Shown: piece after piece, positions 24,160 to 35,720 of the stretch
Layout of the letters: each line of letters begins with the position of its first letter
How positions within the stretch are numbered: position 1 is the first letter of the stretch
Origin: Silene latifolia
Taxonomy: Eukaryota; Streptophyta; Magnoliopsida; Caryophyllales; Caryophyllaceae
Assembly: GCF_048544455.1 (NCBI RefSeq)
Contig: NC_133538.1
Span: 147,976,922-148,040,921 of the forward strand
DNA: 64,000 nt
Direction of reading: 5' to 3'
Program-made: the position numbers and the translations under genes
The notes under the pieces: model-generated
What the model was told of the DNA's origin: nothing
Seen by the model: the letters and a program-made list of their open reading frames with translations, nothing else
Databases searched by the model: none

Positions 24160-25055
24160 GTACTCGATTGAGTACTTCCAGGTACTCGACCGAGTACCTC
24201 TTTCGCGGATGCGATATTTATTTTGAGTCGTAGACTATGTGCTTATGTTTGTCTTGGGTATTAAAGCATTATTTTACGTATGTGTTAGTCCTAATACATA
24301 AGTTACCAGATCCTATGACGTGGAGAGTACTACCTTATGATGAGTGTGAGTTTGGTGTATGGGCAGGACATGTGGTTATATATGGTTGTGGTGGATAGGA
24401 GAAAGAGGTAGCAAAATTTATGAGCTTATTGAGGCAAGGAGCACATTTTGTGAGGTATGATGAGCATTATAGTCGTGAGCTTGACTAATGTAGTAATATG
24501 TGTATATGGTCAAGAGATAAATGCACTTCTGAGGAATGTGAGAATGAAGAGTTTGAAATAAGGGATGTGAATTGTGGTAATTTGGGATTTGTAGGGTCTA
24601 ATGGTGGGAGATGGGTATTACTATGTTGGTGGCGGGTATGTGTACTGGGAAGTCGTGATAGAAGAGTGGAAAGGAATGGTAGGTGTTTAGTGAGCCTAGG
24701 TCGATGGATGTCGCAATGTGGATTTGTATGTAGTGGTTGGGTTTGGGAATTTGGATTACTAGGAGGTGAGCCTACTGTATAATTCTTTGGGAAGTAATGG
24801 GATGACGTGAATCTTGATTTCTGAAGAGATTATAGGAAGATGTAATCAATTAAGGAGAAACCATTGAGTGGGTGGACCTATTGGTGGTGAATATGAGGGA
24901 GTAACATGATGAGAGAGATTGTTGATAAGAAATGAATGAGAAGTTATTCATATAGACTAATGAAATTTGATTTTTGGGAAGCAATGAGAAGGTAATGGAA
25001 TGATTAAAGAGCTAAGTGGTAGGAGTAACGAGTTGAGCGGATTATTGGTGTTAGC
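24160..25055 (+). other. Decayed Ty3/gypsy 3' spacer, C-poor strand
   Basis: No ORF worth calling. The plus strand is rich in G, T and A and poor in C. It begins with two tactcgaNNgagtac palindromes (24160-24200). It continues past the retroposon at 25686. Probably the long non-coding tail between pol and the LTR at 27935. Confidence 0.4.
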
Positions 25056-25078
25056 AACTGCAATGGGACAAGAAGGAT

Positions 25079-25628
25079 TTTCTTGTATTCCCTTTTCTTT
25101 GATGTTGTATGTCTTACCGTTTTTGTGGGATTGGAAATTTCAAATCTTGTTTATTCTTTATGTCTACTGATTATACTTGGTATAAGCAATTTATGGTATC
25201 AAGATCTAGCTCTAAGTGTATGTTTGATTTGTTCTGTCCTTGCAAATTGATGAGGCAGCACGCAGGCAGCATACATTAGCAAGTAGGAGTAATAATTTGG
25301 GATCCGGTTTCGGTTTCGTTTCGTTTTGTTTTTTCTGGCATTTCGTTAACGAACCTTTTTAACCGGTTTGGTTAACCGAATCGATTTTGAACTTCCTTAC
25401 CCTAGATCTCTTTATCTCCGGTTAGTCTGATCTTTTTAAGACGAAGTTATTTATGTTATTTTTTTCTTTTTTGGGCTTTTGTGTGACATTCTTGTTTAAC
25501 GAGAGTTCTTTTCAGTGCCCTTTCTTTTATACTTGCTACCGGTATTTGGAAAATCTTTGATTTTCTTTTACCGTTCTCATCCGAAAGGATGGTATAGGTT
25601 GAGAATCAACCTAGTTTCTTTACCTTAT

Positions 25629-25662
<34 letters not shown>
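25079..25662 (+). mobile_element. 584-bp poly(A) retroposon with 23-bp target duplication
   Basis: Flanked by perfect 23-bp duplications (25056-25078 and 25663-25685, beginning aactgcaatgggacaagaag) and ending in a run of about 33 A. These are hallmarks of LINE-machinery insertion. The body shows no reverse-transcriptase motif and no A/B box. It could be a 5'-truncated LINE 3' end or a retrocopy of a host mRNA 3' part. A search of the body against transcripts would decide. Confidence 0.85.
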
Positions 25663-25666
<4 letters not shown>

Positions 25667-25685
25667 GCAATGGGACAAGAAGGAT

Positions 25686-27934
25686 GAAAGGGAGTAGAGT
25701 GAATGTTCACGAGGGTTAGGGGACATGAAGGTAAGGGATCATGGAGGTGTGGAGTACTATAGTGAGGACGTGAGTTGAAGGTTATGTATGATATCGAGGT
25801 GACATTATAGCCATGAGTTTTGAGGAACTAAAGGGATGAGCATTTGGTGGAGTTATTGCATGGTGTGAGACTATAGTAGTAAGTGAAGAGAGTAGGATGA
25901 TCAAGGACAGAACTAGCATGAATATTGAGGTAATTTTGTTGATGGATTTGAGGTTCGTTATTTGGGATGGTAACCGAGGATAGGAAAGGAACTGTTATAT
26001 TCGGAGGTGATTATGAGAGAGTGGTGATACGGAAGATGGTGGTGTCGCGGTGTTGCCACTAGTGGTTAAGGATGATGGTGGTTAAGGATGATGTTAAATA
26101 GGGAAGTTAGCCGTTCTAAAGAGGTTGGTTTTGTAGAGGCTGGATTATTATGTATGGGTGCGAGGGAGTATAAGATGTGGATATAGGAGGCGTTTGCTAG
26201 TAGTTGAAGTATTAATGATATGGTTACATCGGTCAGGAAAAGGTAATTATATGGATGGGAGAAGGAGTTATGTAGGGCTTATGAGTTTAACCTGGTGTTA
26301 GCGATATACCTTACCAAATGGTAACTTACGTGATCAGGATTGACTAGCTAGATTTGATTATGGGTCTATAATGTGTATAAGTAATTGTGTGAGGTTCTGA
26401 CCTCATGAGTAGTGGCATGGTATGATGTTCAAAAGTTGTTATCTGGTTATTCCATGTAACATGTTGCGTGGTTGGATGAGTCGTGAGATGATCATTGTGT
26501 CGGGACAATGTTTATTAGTATGTGGTTATTGTGTTCCGGGTTGCGATCCGGGCACGGTACTCTGTGTTGCGATGCGGGTACTTTCGCGCTGCGGTGCGGC
26601 TGTTGGTGGCGGTGTTGCGATGTCATCATCGGTTGTGGTGGAGTAGGCAGAATACTGGTGAGACGAACTTTTGAAAGTATATGCCAGCCTAGTATGGGCA
26701 TATAGATTGTTATTCTGTTTACTGCTGTTTCCTGTGATTTTCGGCTTGTGAGTGAGAGTAGAGTATAATATGGAAGAGAGTTGCGCATGAGGTTGTTGTT
26801 GTCATAGAACAGTGATATTTTGTTGATGGGACATAGTTGTGGGATGTTGTGGGAATACTTTCAATATTGTTTTAGATGAGGCATTGTTGACATAGTTGTG
26901 GCAAGTAATAGGGGAAGCATGTGTAGAGTGAGCTAGAAGCTGCAGGTGGTTCATAATCTTGATCGGGGCAGTAAGTATGGAGTGTTGGGAATTATTATCA
27001 TGTTAAGCTATGGACGAGTTTGGCGGCAGCAACAGGGAAATTTGAGTACCTAGTAAGTGTGTAACAATTTATGGATCGTGGGTGATGTTGTGGGGATAGG
27101 TGCAAGAATAGGGAAGTATGTAGTTGTGCGGTAATGTGGAAGAGTTGGAGTGGTGACTATGCTGAGATTTGTGGTATATGTTCGGTGGTGTGCATGCGGA
27201 GTGTTTAACGGTATGGAACTGTTACAGAAAGAGAGCCTTGGATATGGGAATGGGTGTCGGTGTCGAGGTCATAGTCGGTGATAGGTGACACGAAATGGTG
27301 ATAATGGGAAGAAATAGCTAAGGATATAGTACTAGTTGGGTTACGAGGACGTAATGTTTATCTTAAGAGTGGTAGGATGCGACAGAGGAAGTTTGATGGT
27401 TATGCATGTTGCAGTGTACTTGGAAGTTTTAGTCTTGGTTTAGAATGAGGATGGACTTGTGGTTGATATTATTAAAAGTAAAGGTTATGTTTGTAGTAGT
27501 ATGTATTTTATATGTATGATTATGGACTAAAGTTGTAGGAAAGTATGGTTGCGATAGTGTTGATGGTTTTTGTGGTGACGTTTATGAGTGTGAGTAAACT
27601 TCGAGGACGAAGTTCATTTTAAGGGTGGTAGAATGTAACATCTCGCTTGGTGGATTGTGTTGGTATTGGATTTGCTAGTGAGTGGTATGGAACTAAGACA
27701 AAGTTGGCGGCGCTGGTGTTGTTTGTATTCGATAATACTATGGAGTTAGGAGGTTATTCTATGGTTGATGCTATGTTGCGAACTGCGTTGGTGAGGTAGG
27801 TGTTGTTGGGTGAGTTAGTGTCAAGGTTGGAGGATGAGAGTTGAGTGGTGTTGGTTGGTGGAGTGGTTAGTGAGTGTGCTATGTAGGTATGGGTGTGAAC
27901 TTCGAGAACAAAGTTCGTTTTAAGGAGGGAAGAC
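25686..27934 (+). other. Decayed Ty3/gypsy 3' spacer with two pol-end signatures
   Basis: No gene found. The region is strongly C-poor on the plus strand. The signature aacttcgaggacgaagttc occurs at 27597-27615, followed by an LTR-like start tgtaacatctcg at 27637. A second signature, aacttcgagaacaaagttcg, occurs at 27898-27917 and is followed by ggagggaagac and the LTR at 27935. The first may be the truncated remnant of another LTR. Confidence 0.45.
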
Positions 27935-29304
27935 TGTGAAACTACGGTTTTATGGTCCTTATTTACTCGGTAGGGTAGGTAGTACTCGACCGAGTAAGTT
28001 GTCATGTGACTTCTGGTCAGGTTACTGTCCCGGAGCACTCGGTCGAGTAGTGAGATACTCGGCCGAGTTGGTCGTACTCGGCCGAGTACCCCAGGTACTC
28101 GACCGACTACCCGATCTGACGAGATTAATTTCCCCGGTTTTGTTTATAATAAGTGGAGAAGTATATAAATCATTTCCTCAGTCTTTTATCATTTTATATT
28201 ATTTCTAAAAACACTTTTCATAAAAAGAAGAACGACGTTCTACTACTTCTCCATTTTTGTAAGCAATTCCAAGCTAGGGTTCTTCATTCCTCGAGCTTTA
28301 CGCATCTAGTCTCGTGTCAATCATTGGTAAGCTTTATACCCTTGTTATCTTAGTATTTGTTTAAGTTTTGGCAAACCTAATTGGGGGGATTTGGGGGTTT
28401 TGGGTAGAAATCGGTTTATGATGTGTAGTTGTTGTTTATTGCTGTAGGTGACGATGTGGTACTCTTGAACATTTGTATGAATGGCTGCAGTTATACCGGA
28501 TTGCGAAAAGGTAGGGTTTTTCCTACTCAGTTGCTTGATGAATTGGATATAAGATGATGATGGTTGATGTATTGGCATGATTGCTATTATTATTGTGATT
28601 GTGATATATTGGATGATTTGGTTTGGTTGTTTGGTTTGTGGTTCTCGAGGTGCGTCCTCGGCTGAGTAGAGTCATTATCGGGAATGACTTCACACCCTTG
28701 ATTCGCCCATTGTGATTCCCGTCACAAGGGGATGTGCACATTAATGGACTTGGGTTATTTGCTCTTGGAGTTGAGCGGGGCTTAGATGGTAAGGCTACGG
28801 TCCCCACTGGCGGTGTGAATTACCTATTGCGATGGGTAATCTGACAGGGCTACACACTTTAGTGTGTAGTTAATGATTGGATATTATTGGAGTTGGAGGA
28901 ATGTGTGATCGATTGCTTGGATGTTTGTTTTATGGCATTCTTTATTTTGGTTAATCACTTGACTGACCCCGTTGTTGTTTCACAAAATTGTGGTGACCCA
29001 TTCGGGGATGGTGAGCAGTTGATTAGCAGGGTTGCAATGGATAGCTCGCGGGTCACAGCTGGGATGGAGTCATCACTTAGCTTTAGCATGTCTAGTTTCC
29101 GCTGACTTTCGATACAGTTGTTTATCACATTCTTTTGACAGTTTTGTAGATCTTTCGGTTTAAGTTGTACGCACTTTAAATTTATAAACCTTAAATTATG
29201 TTTCTTTATGGTCACTTTTGATATACTGTACATCGGGCAACTGAGATGGTAGCACCTTGATATGCTAAGGTGGTCTTTGGTACTTGGTGTATGGGGGTGT
29301 TAGA
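27935..29304 (+). repeat. Ty3/gypsy LTR with PBS on its right
   Basis: 1370 bp, preceded by polypurine tract ggagggaagac and followed by a PBS. It is related to, but clearly diverged from, the LTR at 22827. Its U3 array (27964-28112) uses actcgNccgagt words instead of actcgatcgagt. A TATA box gtatataaat lies at 28161-28170, about 50 bp after the array. Having a tract on the left and a PBS on the right, it is the middle LTR of a tandem or recombined structure. Confidence 0.8.
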
Positions 29305-29307
29305 AAG

Positions 29308-29319
29308 TGGTATCAGAGC
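29308..29319 (+). other. Primer-binding site after LTR 27935-29304
   Basis: tggtatcagagc, a perfect initiator tRNA-Met-type PBS, three bases after the LTR. The element interior is cut off about 150 bp later, near 29470. Confidence 0.85.
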
Positions 29320-29470
29320 GACGATTTTGGAACCTGAACCATTGAACGAAATGAACATAGGGTGTCTAACTAAAATGAACCCGGGTAGGAATTGTTTGGA
29401 GCTACCGCAAAGACTTGGAAGACGTTCTAAGGCCGCAAAGGAATTGTTTGAAACAAGAGAGAAAATCTGA

Positions 29471-29590
29471 TCATGTCTTGATTGTTGTTCCCCTCTTAAT
29501 TGAGTTTAATAATAGGTACATAGAATTTGAGACAATAGACTTTGGGCTAAGGAAATCAACAAACAATACAAACTGATGTTTAAATACTTT
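29471..29590 (-). other. PSAN 3' untranslated region
   Basis: About 120 bp between the PSAN stop codon and the last sequence that belongs to the neighbouring LTR element. I see no perfect aataaa on the minus strand, so poly(A) signals may be weak or may lie in the transposon. Confidence 0.45.
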
Positions 29591-32500
29591 TCACCATTTC
29601 CAGAAAACATTGGAACCACACTTGTATTTGTCCTTGCCTTCGCATTCCACCGCTAGATCGTCAGAGATGAATGGCACTTTCTGTATAAAACTCAAATATA
29701 ATAAACTTAGTGGGAAACCGTCAATTAAGAAACTTACTCGTATTAATGGTTAACTGTGAAAAATAACATAAAATGAAGACTTTTACCATGGAATAATATA
29801 AGTGATTTCTGATTATGGTGTTGATAATATAAATAATTCTCATTTTAGGCTTGGCTATAATTTAACTTCCAATATGGTGTTCATGTAGCTAGGTTTGGAT
29901 TAACTTCCAAACCAAGAAATCAAGAACAACATCATATTGAGAATTAAAGTTTTAAACAAATCGTTAAATTGAAATAACTTTACTTTTCATTATAATTCTT
30001 TTGGTATTTTTTTTAATAATATGTGAAATTAAAGACAAAGTTATTAATAACAATTACATAACTTTATATAAAAAAATTCCCCCTTTTTTTCTTTCCATAT
30101 TTTCTACATTATCGATTATTTATTATTTGATGTAAACTTATTTTAAACATACGTCATGTAAATTTATAAAATAATATTTACACGGTTTTAATTATCATTG
30201 TTAATATAATAGTTTAATGTTTTTATGAAGTTATATGGATGAATAAAAAATTAGCCCCTCTTATGCAATATACATTTATAATTATATTTTTTTTAACCAA
30301 TTTCATAATTAATTCATAGCATACTAAACTACTCCGTAATTTACATTATGCATAACTTTCTTACGAAGACAAACTTATCATTTTAAATAGAGAAAATTGT
30401 TGATTACAGCCTTTTAAAAATCACTTTTTGAAAATTACAGCCTTATATAATTTTTTTTGTAAATTACATCCAAAATATTACTTTTCTTCTAAAATTGCAC
30501 CAACTTGAGGATTTCGGTGAATTTTGATGATGTTTTGATGTTGTTTGGGGTGATTAATTGGTTTGTGTTAAGGAGAGGTAAGAAATCTGGGTAAGTAGGC
30601 TCTCAAATAATAAAGGGTATATCGATAAAACATCATCAAAATTCACCGGAATCCTCAAGTTGGTGCAATTTTAGAAGAAAAGTAATATTTTGGATGTAAT
30701 TTACAAAAAAAATTATATAAGGCTGTAATTTTCAAAAAGTGATTTTTAAAAGGCTGTAATCAACAAATTTCTCTTAGTAATTTTTCATATATATTTTGTA
30801 GCACACTAATACATACTCTTTCTATTTTTTTATATATGAGTTTCTCACATTTCGAGACACTCCCTTCTCTCTTCAATATCTCTTAAAATATAAGATTAAA
30901 TATTATGATATGTATATACTCATATGAAAGAGTTTTTCGTAAGAATTTAATTGTACTATTTTTATATTTTTTGAACAAATACATTTTTGTAAATATTAAA
31001 GTCAAAGGCTTACCTCGTAAATGTAAAGCGACATATATTAGAAATGGAGGGAGTAATTTTTTAATGGGTTATGATAAATACAACCCAATGGGTAAAAGAG
31101 GAAATAAATAGTTAGTACATGCATTAATTGCATTGATTTATGTGTAATTTACCCTCTAATTTTTAAATTAATACCGAATTTAGAAGGGTATTAAATGCTT
31201 AAATACAACCCAGTGGGTTGTATTTATCATTTTTCTTTTTTAATTATGTTTCGTTATAACCAACATTTACAGAAATTGATTAATGAAACATTATTAATTA
31301 AATAAAATCATATGAAATGAAAAACATAGAACATATCTACGTAGTATAAAAGTCAGATCTTTTAGAGAGTTTCTATTGGTTCCTACTTTTCAGGAATTTT
31401 TTTGTTTTGTTTTTTTGTGTAGGGCCCCACTTTCTTTGGCTGATTTAATTTCTCTCTTGTAATTTAAGAGTTGTTGTGCATTTCATTTAGTATAAATATT
31501 TATAATATACCAATTTTAAAATTTTAAAATAATAAAATTTGTTTAAATTGTTGGATAGGACGTGAGAAAAATTTATTGAAATAATAACAAATCTAAAAAT
31601 ATCTTACTTTTATAATTATTATTACTAATAGAGTAATTTTATTTAAGTCTTACTTAACTAACACAATTATTATTGCACTTATCAGTAAATATAAGTTTCA
31701 ATAAATTAATATAATGAGCATCAATTGAAAAATAAATGATTTAACACAAATTAACAACCAAATTTCATTTTAAAATATTATAAATGTAAAAACAAAAACA
31801 AGAGTAAAATAAGTATTATGCAAAAAAATGGAATCGGAATCATTATCAGCAGATTCATACTAATCCGTTCGGAAAAAATATGAAGCTTAAAAAATTTAAA
31901 TAGATGATTTTCCTCAAAAGGTATGAATTTTTTTTTTGAATACTATAAGTGGAGAAAAACGAAAACAATAATTGATTATTAAATCTCAAATAGAACCGTG
32001 TTGCATAAAGAAAACACAAAATTAAGTATAGCCATTGAAATACAAACGGTAAATTATCTTATTTACTATAAGATCCTATAAAATTAACTAATTAAGTGTG
32101 AAAAATTAATAGTATAAATGTTATGTAACAATCAAAGAAACACAATTGTCAAAAAAAAAAAAACAATCAAAGAAAGACAATTAAAATATTACCTAACCTC
32201 ATATATCAGATGCGCGCTTCGTTGAACCAAAAAGAAAAAAATATATCGGATAGAATACTTAAATTTTATCAGATCAATCATAAAAATTGCTTCACTAACA
32301 ATGATCTACATAGTAAAATAATTTTATTTGTAGTTAAATAAGGTTGAAGAGGTAGTGAAAGATGAACTGAAGTTGGAAAAAAAATTGGGGGAATGAGGAC
32401 CACGGCTAGGGTTAGATTTTCATTTAACTTAATAGGGTATTTCAATATGTTGGGTCTTTACGATATTACCGAGTGTTTGTTACTCCGTATAACAATTGAG

Positions 32501-35283
32501 CCGAATGTGTTATACTTCGAAAGTCCGAAGTGGTCAATCCTCAAATCACAAAGGTCGTATAACAATTTTCAGTAAGTCTTGCATAAGACATAATATTCGT
32601 TTATTTATAAAACAAATTTAAATATTAACATGGTGATAATAAGGATAAGATTTTTTGTATTTTTCAGACAGTTTATCATGTCATTTGGTATGTATTTGAA
32701 CGGATTCAAATACTAGCATGGTGATACTCCGATGTCATATAGTAAATAAGGCCAAAATTTTTGGCATTTCCTATATAGTTTATTATGCCATTTAGTATGT
32801 ATTTGACCCGTCTTACGGTTAAGACAAAAGTACCTGTTAATACTCCGATGTCATATATTGGGCCAAAATTTTAATATTTCTGATAGATGAAAAGTATCCA
32901 CTAAACTCTTACATATTTATTTCTGTTTAACAAAAAGACTATTTTAATTATAGGCTCTGTTTGGTAAAATGACGTAATAGTATATGATAATTATTTAATA
33001 TTATAGACTAAAGAGGTAAATAAAAAACGGAAGATAAAATAAAATCTGGTATCTTATATCTATTCATTTCAGATAACTTATTTGTCAAACACTTGGAAAA
33101 AATAAGGTACCGAAAATTTTGGTCAACTAAGTTATCTGAAATTTCTTATCAAACCGAGCCTTAGACTGGATTTCAAAGAACTTAAAATTACATAATTTTA
33201 TTACATAATTTATATTCCATTTTGTAACTTTATTAAATATATATGTTATTTACAAATAAATTTTTCTATATTTGTAAATTTATTAGATAATTTATATATT
33301 TTTAGTCAAATTATTGATATTCAATCCCGTGCAATTTTTGCACGGATTTAAACTAGTTTAATGAAAAGTACTGTCTTTCCAATTTGAAGGTTTGACTAAA
33401 ACTTAATTCCCATTATGGTGTTTATGTTGGTTTGGAAGGTAATCCAAACCTACACAAACACCATATTGGGAATTAAGTTAAACCCTAGCCTAAAATGAGA
33501 ATTATTTTTATTCTTAGCACCATATTCGGAAATCACTCGAATAATATACTCCCTACATCTCAATCATTTATCTACCTTTAATTATACTATCCATTCGCAA
33601 TAAATATAAAAAGTAAACAAATTACTAGGACGAAACCGTACAATTTTATCCAACTAAAGAAATACTCTTACATTAGGTTAGTTAAGAAGTCGAGTGAAAC
33701 GGTCTTATAGAAATAGTGCGAGCTCTTAAGATATGTCAACTCTTCTATAGGACCGTCTTATAACATAGGACGGGCCCAATATGAGAAATTAGCCCAGATT
33801 TACGTATAAACAGTGGGAACAATGCTCCATTAAATCACATCTATTCCGTCGTCGTGAACCCCATCCCCACCAACGCCACAGTCCCCGGTAAATCATTCCT
33901 CCAATCACCGTCTTACCAGCTCTGCGGCCCTACGCCTCGACCCTATCCACACCACCTCCATGGAAGAACTTCGACAACCACTAAGTCACGGTGATGCCGA
34001 TTATCAATAAACGAGGTTAGAAATTAGATGGTTTTAACTTGATTACTCAAGATTTTAAATAGATTCTTATGGGTTTTTTGTTTGATTTATTTTGTATATG
34101 CTTTGATTTATTTTGTATATTCTTAATTAGAGGCTTATTTAAAGTGTCCCATACACACTATTTGATAATTAATATTTTTAACTTGAAAACTTGTAGTTTT
34201 AATTTCAAAATTTTACAACTTAGTATGAATATTGAGTCTTTATAGTTATGTTGTAAGTTCGAGTTTTAAGATTTTAGTTTACTAACTAGTAACTTTAACT
34301 TGATAACTTTCAAAATATAAATTAGGATTTTAGTTTAATAACTAGATTGTTGACAACTTATTGTTTTAAGTTAAAAACTCATTACTTGATGAATATTTTC
34401 AGTGGGTTTACGTCGTGGAGTAGGATCGTCGATCGTCGGCGACCCAAATGGGCAGGTTAGGTCAAGGATGAATTACTTTGGGGATTGATACGGTGGTTTA
34501 CAGGTGAGGGACGGAGGTTGCCATGACTAAGGGACACGGAGCAACAAAGGAGGAAATACCAGTGAAGTTGACTCAGCAACAAGGGTGAAGAAAGGTTGGG
34601 CTGCCTCTTAATTGGGCCTGTCTTACTATACTAGTAGTCTTACACAACAATTAGTGTTATGTCATATAGAAGAATTATAAGACAAACCTTTTGCTTGGCA
34701 AGATCTTGGCAGCCAGTGAAATTCTCAGGGAATTTGCAGGTTCCAAACGGCACTGTAAATGCTCTTGCAAAGTTTGCTCCACTTGTTGCCAATCTCTTCT
34801 TGTCATTCAAATCCTACTCGATCCAATCAAAAACGCTTTTTAAGTCATACTCCTCGTTACGCGTAAACTAAGTGAAGAATAACTACTTACTAAAGGCAAC
34901 ATATCATATTGACATGGAGAACAGGCATACACATATGAGACAGTCTCATACAAAACTCATTGTTTTAACAAAAGACTAACCTTGTTGGCCTTGCTCTTCT
35001 CAAGGTAGTCATCAATGACCCCAGCATTAGGATTTGATGCGGAAACAGAAGTAGCAACAAGGGCAGCCGCCAAGCCGAAAAGTGCAACTCTTCTTCCTTC
35101 ATTTCCCTTGACTTCCTCATTCACATCATGTTTTTGTGACCTGATCATGGCAATTTTCTCGCCACCGACCACATTCGATGGTGCAACACATATCACTGAC
35201 GAAGTCTTCGAGCTAAGCTCCAACCCTCCTGACCCGGAGATGGCGTAGCTGCATGCTAATACACTAGAGTTCATTGAAGCCAT
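29591..35283 (-). CDS. PSAN: PSAN, photosystem I reaction centre subunit N precursor
   Basis: Three coding exons on the minus strand: 34981-35283 (303 nt), 34688-34813 (126 nt) and 29591-29680 (90 nt). All junctions are GT-AG and phase 0, giving 172 residues. PsaN is a small peripheral protein on the thylakoid-lumen side of photosystem I that helps plastocyanin dock and donate electrons. Residues 1-60 are a chloroplast transit peptide. A twin-arginine lumen signal (GRRVALFG, R64-R65, then a hydrophobic stretch) ends at NPNA. The mature part starts at about G88 with VIDDYLEKSKANK and is about 85 residues with four cysteines and the C-terminus SNVFWKW. Length matches the family. Intron 1 is 167 nt; intron 2 is 5007 nt and full of MITEs plus a Helitron. 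No stop or frameshift is seen, so it looks functional. Confidence 0.96.
29795..29960. repeat. Foldback MITE copy 1 in PSAN intron 2
   Basis: Contains an internal hairpin around ggtttggattaacttccaaacc. It is the inverted counterpart of 33378-33540; shared words include attctcattttaggct and the caatatggtgttNatgt segment. About 3.4 kb separates the two copies. Confidence 0.6.
30389..30774. mobile_element. MITE with long terminal inverted repeats
   Basis: 386 bp. The left end starting gagaaaattgttgattacag is the inverted match of the right end finishing caacaaatttctc. The arms pair for about 150 bp, leaving a short loop near 30530-30610. Target duplication is not clear. It lies in PSAN intron 2. 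Confidence 0.75.
30816..31053. mobile_element. Stowaway-like MITE
   Basis: The right end reads aaatggagggag, then ta; its complement ctccctccattt is the Stowaway-type terminus. The left end, ctctttctattttttta, is a degenerate match. TA dinucleotides flank both ends (30814-30815 and 31054-31055). Tc1/mariner-type origin inferred. Confidence 0.6.
31201..31225. repeat. Perfect 12-bp-arm palindrome
   Basis: aaatacaaccca, one spacer base, then its exact complement. A related inverted word lies at 31074-31095 (gataaatacaacccaatggg), so 31065-31230 may be another small foldback repeat. Confidence 0.5.
31336..33356 (+). mobile_element. Non-autonomous Helitron
   Basis: 2021 bp. Starts with tctacgtagtataaaag, and ends with a hairpin (ccgtgca-loop-tgcacgg at 33327-33345) 7 nt before the terminal ctag (33353-33356). 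It sits between A (31335) and T (33357), the A/T target typical of Helitrons. It has no Rep/helicase ORF. A Tourist-like MITE is nested inside. It fills 40% of PSAN intron 2. Confidence 0.75.
32951..33160. mobile_element. Tourist-like MITE inside the Helitron
   Basis: The ends taggctctgtttggtaa and ttatcaaaccgagcc are imperfect inverted repeats, and ctgtttgg is the usual PIF/Harbinger MITE word. A tta trinucleotide occurs next to each end but the exact duplication is ambiguous. Confidence 0.55.
33378..33540. repeat. Foldback MITE copy 2 in PSAN intron 2
   Basis: Inverted copy of 29795-29960. Its own arms (attcccattatggtgttt and aacaccatattgggaatt) fold around a centre with ggtttggaaggtaatccaaacc. 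It lies just outside the Helitron's right end. Confidence 0.6.
33546..34640. other. PSAN intron 2, remaining unique-looking part
   Basis: No gene. It begins with a Stowaway-like word (actccctacatctcaatcattt) and has a gaccgtcttata-type inverted repeat near 33695-33765. At 33840-34010 a GC-richer stretch (tccgtcgtcgtgaacccc) looks like a captured host fragment but is too short to identify. Confidence 0.35.
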
Positions 35284-35341
35284 TTCTAATGTTCTGTAAG
35301 CCCTGTTGATTGAAATTTCTTGCGTTTCGACTATTAAGTTA

Positions 35342-35689
35342 GGGGGCTGATTTATATCGACGACGTTTTAGTAAATATCGACGACGTTTTTCATAAAAAA
35401 GACGATGACTGCCCTTTTGACTTTCTCTCTCTAAAAAAATTTCTCCCAAACTCAACTAAATTAAAAACAAACAACAACAACAACAATTAACAATATGTCA
35501 GCCTAATTAGTTCATGACATTAATTTTGTAAATAACATATTGTTAATTGTTTGCGTAAATCTGAAATTTATACCCAAGGTTGAACCATGGACCAAACTTT
35601 GAGATCTAACGTTCAGCCATGGACCAAACGTTGGAAATCAACGTTTGCCGTGGTCCAAACGTTGGAATCCCACGTTTGGCCACGGAGAA

Positions 35690-35720
<31 letters not shown>

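Noticed and set aside
24498..24782. 94-codon plus-strand ORF
   Set aside because: It lies in the C-poor spacer, has biased composition (W, R, G, V rich) and no recognisable motif; likely chance.
29304..29320. tRNA gene suggested by the tggtatcagagc word
   Set aside because: It is a primer-binding site complementary to a tRNA 3' end; no cloverleaf surrounds it.
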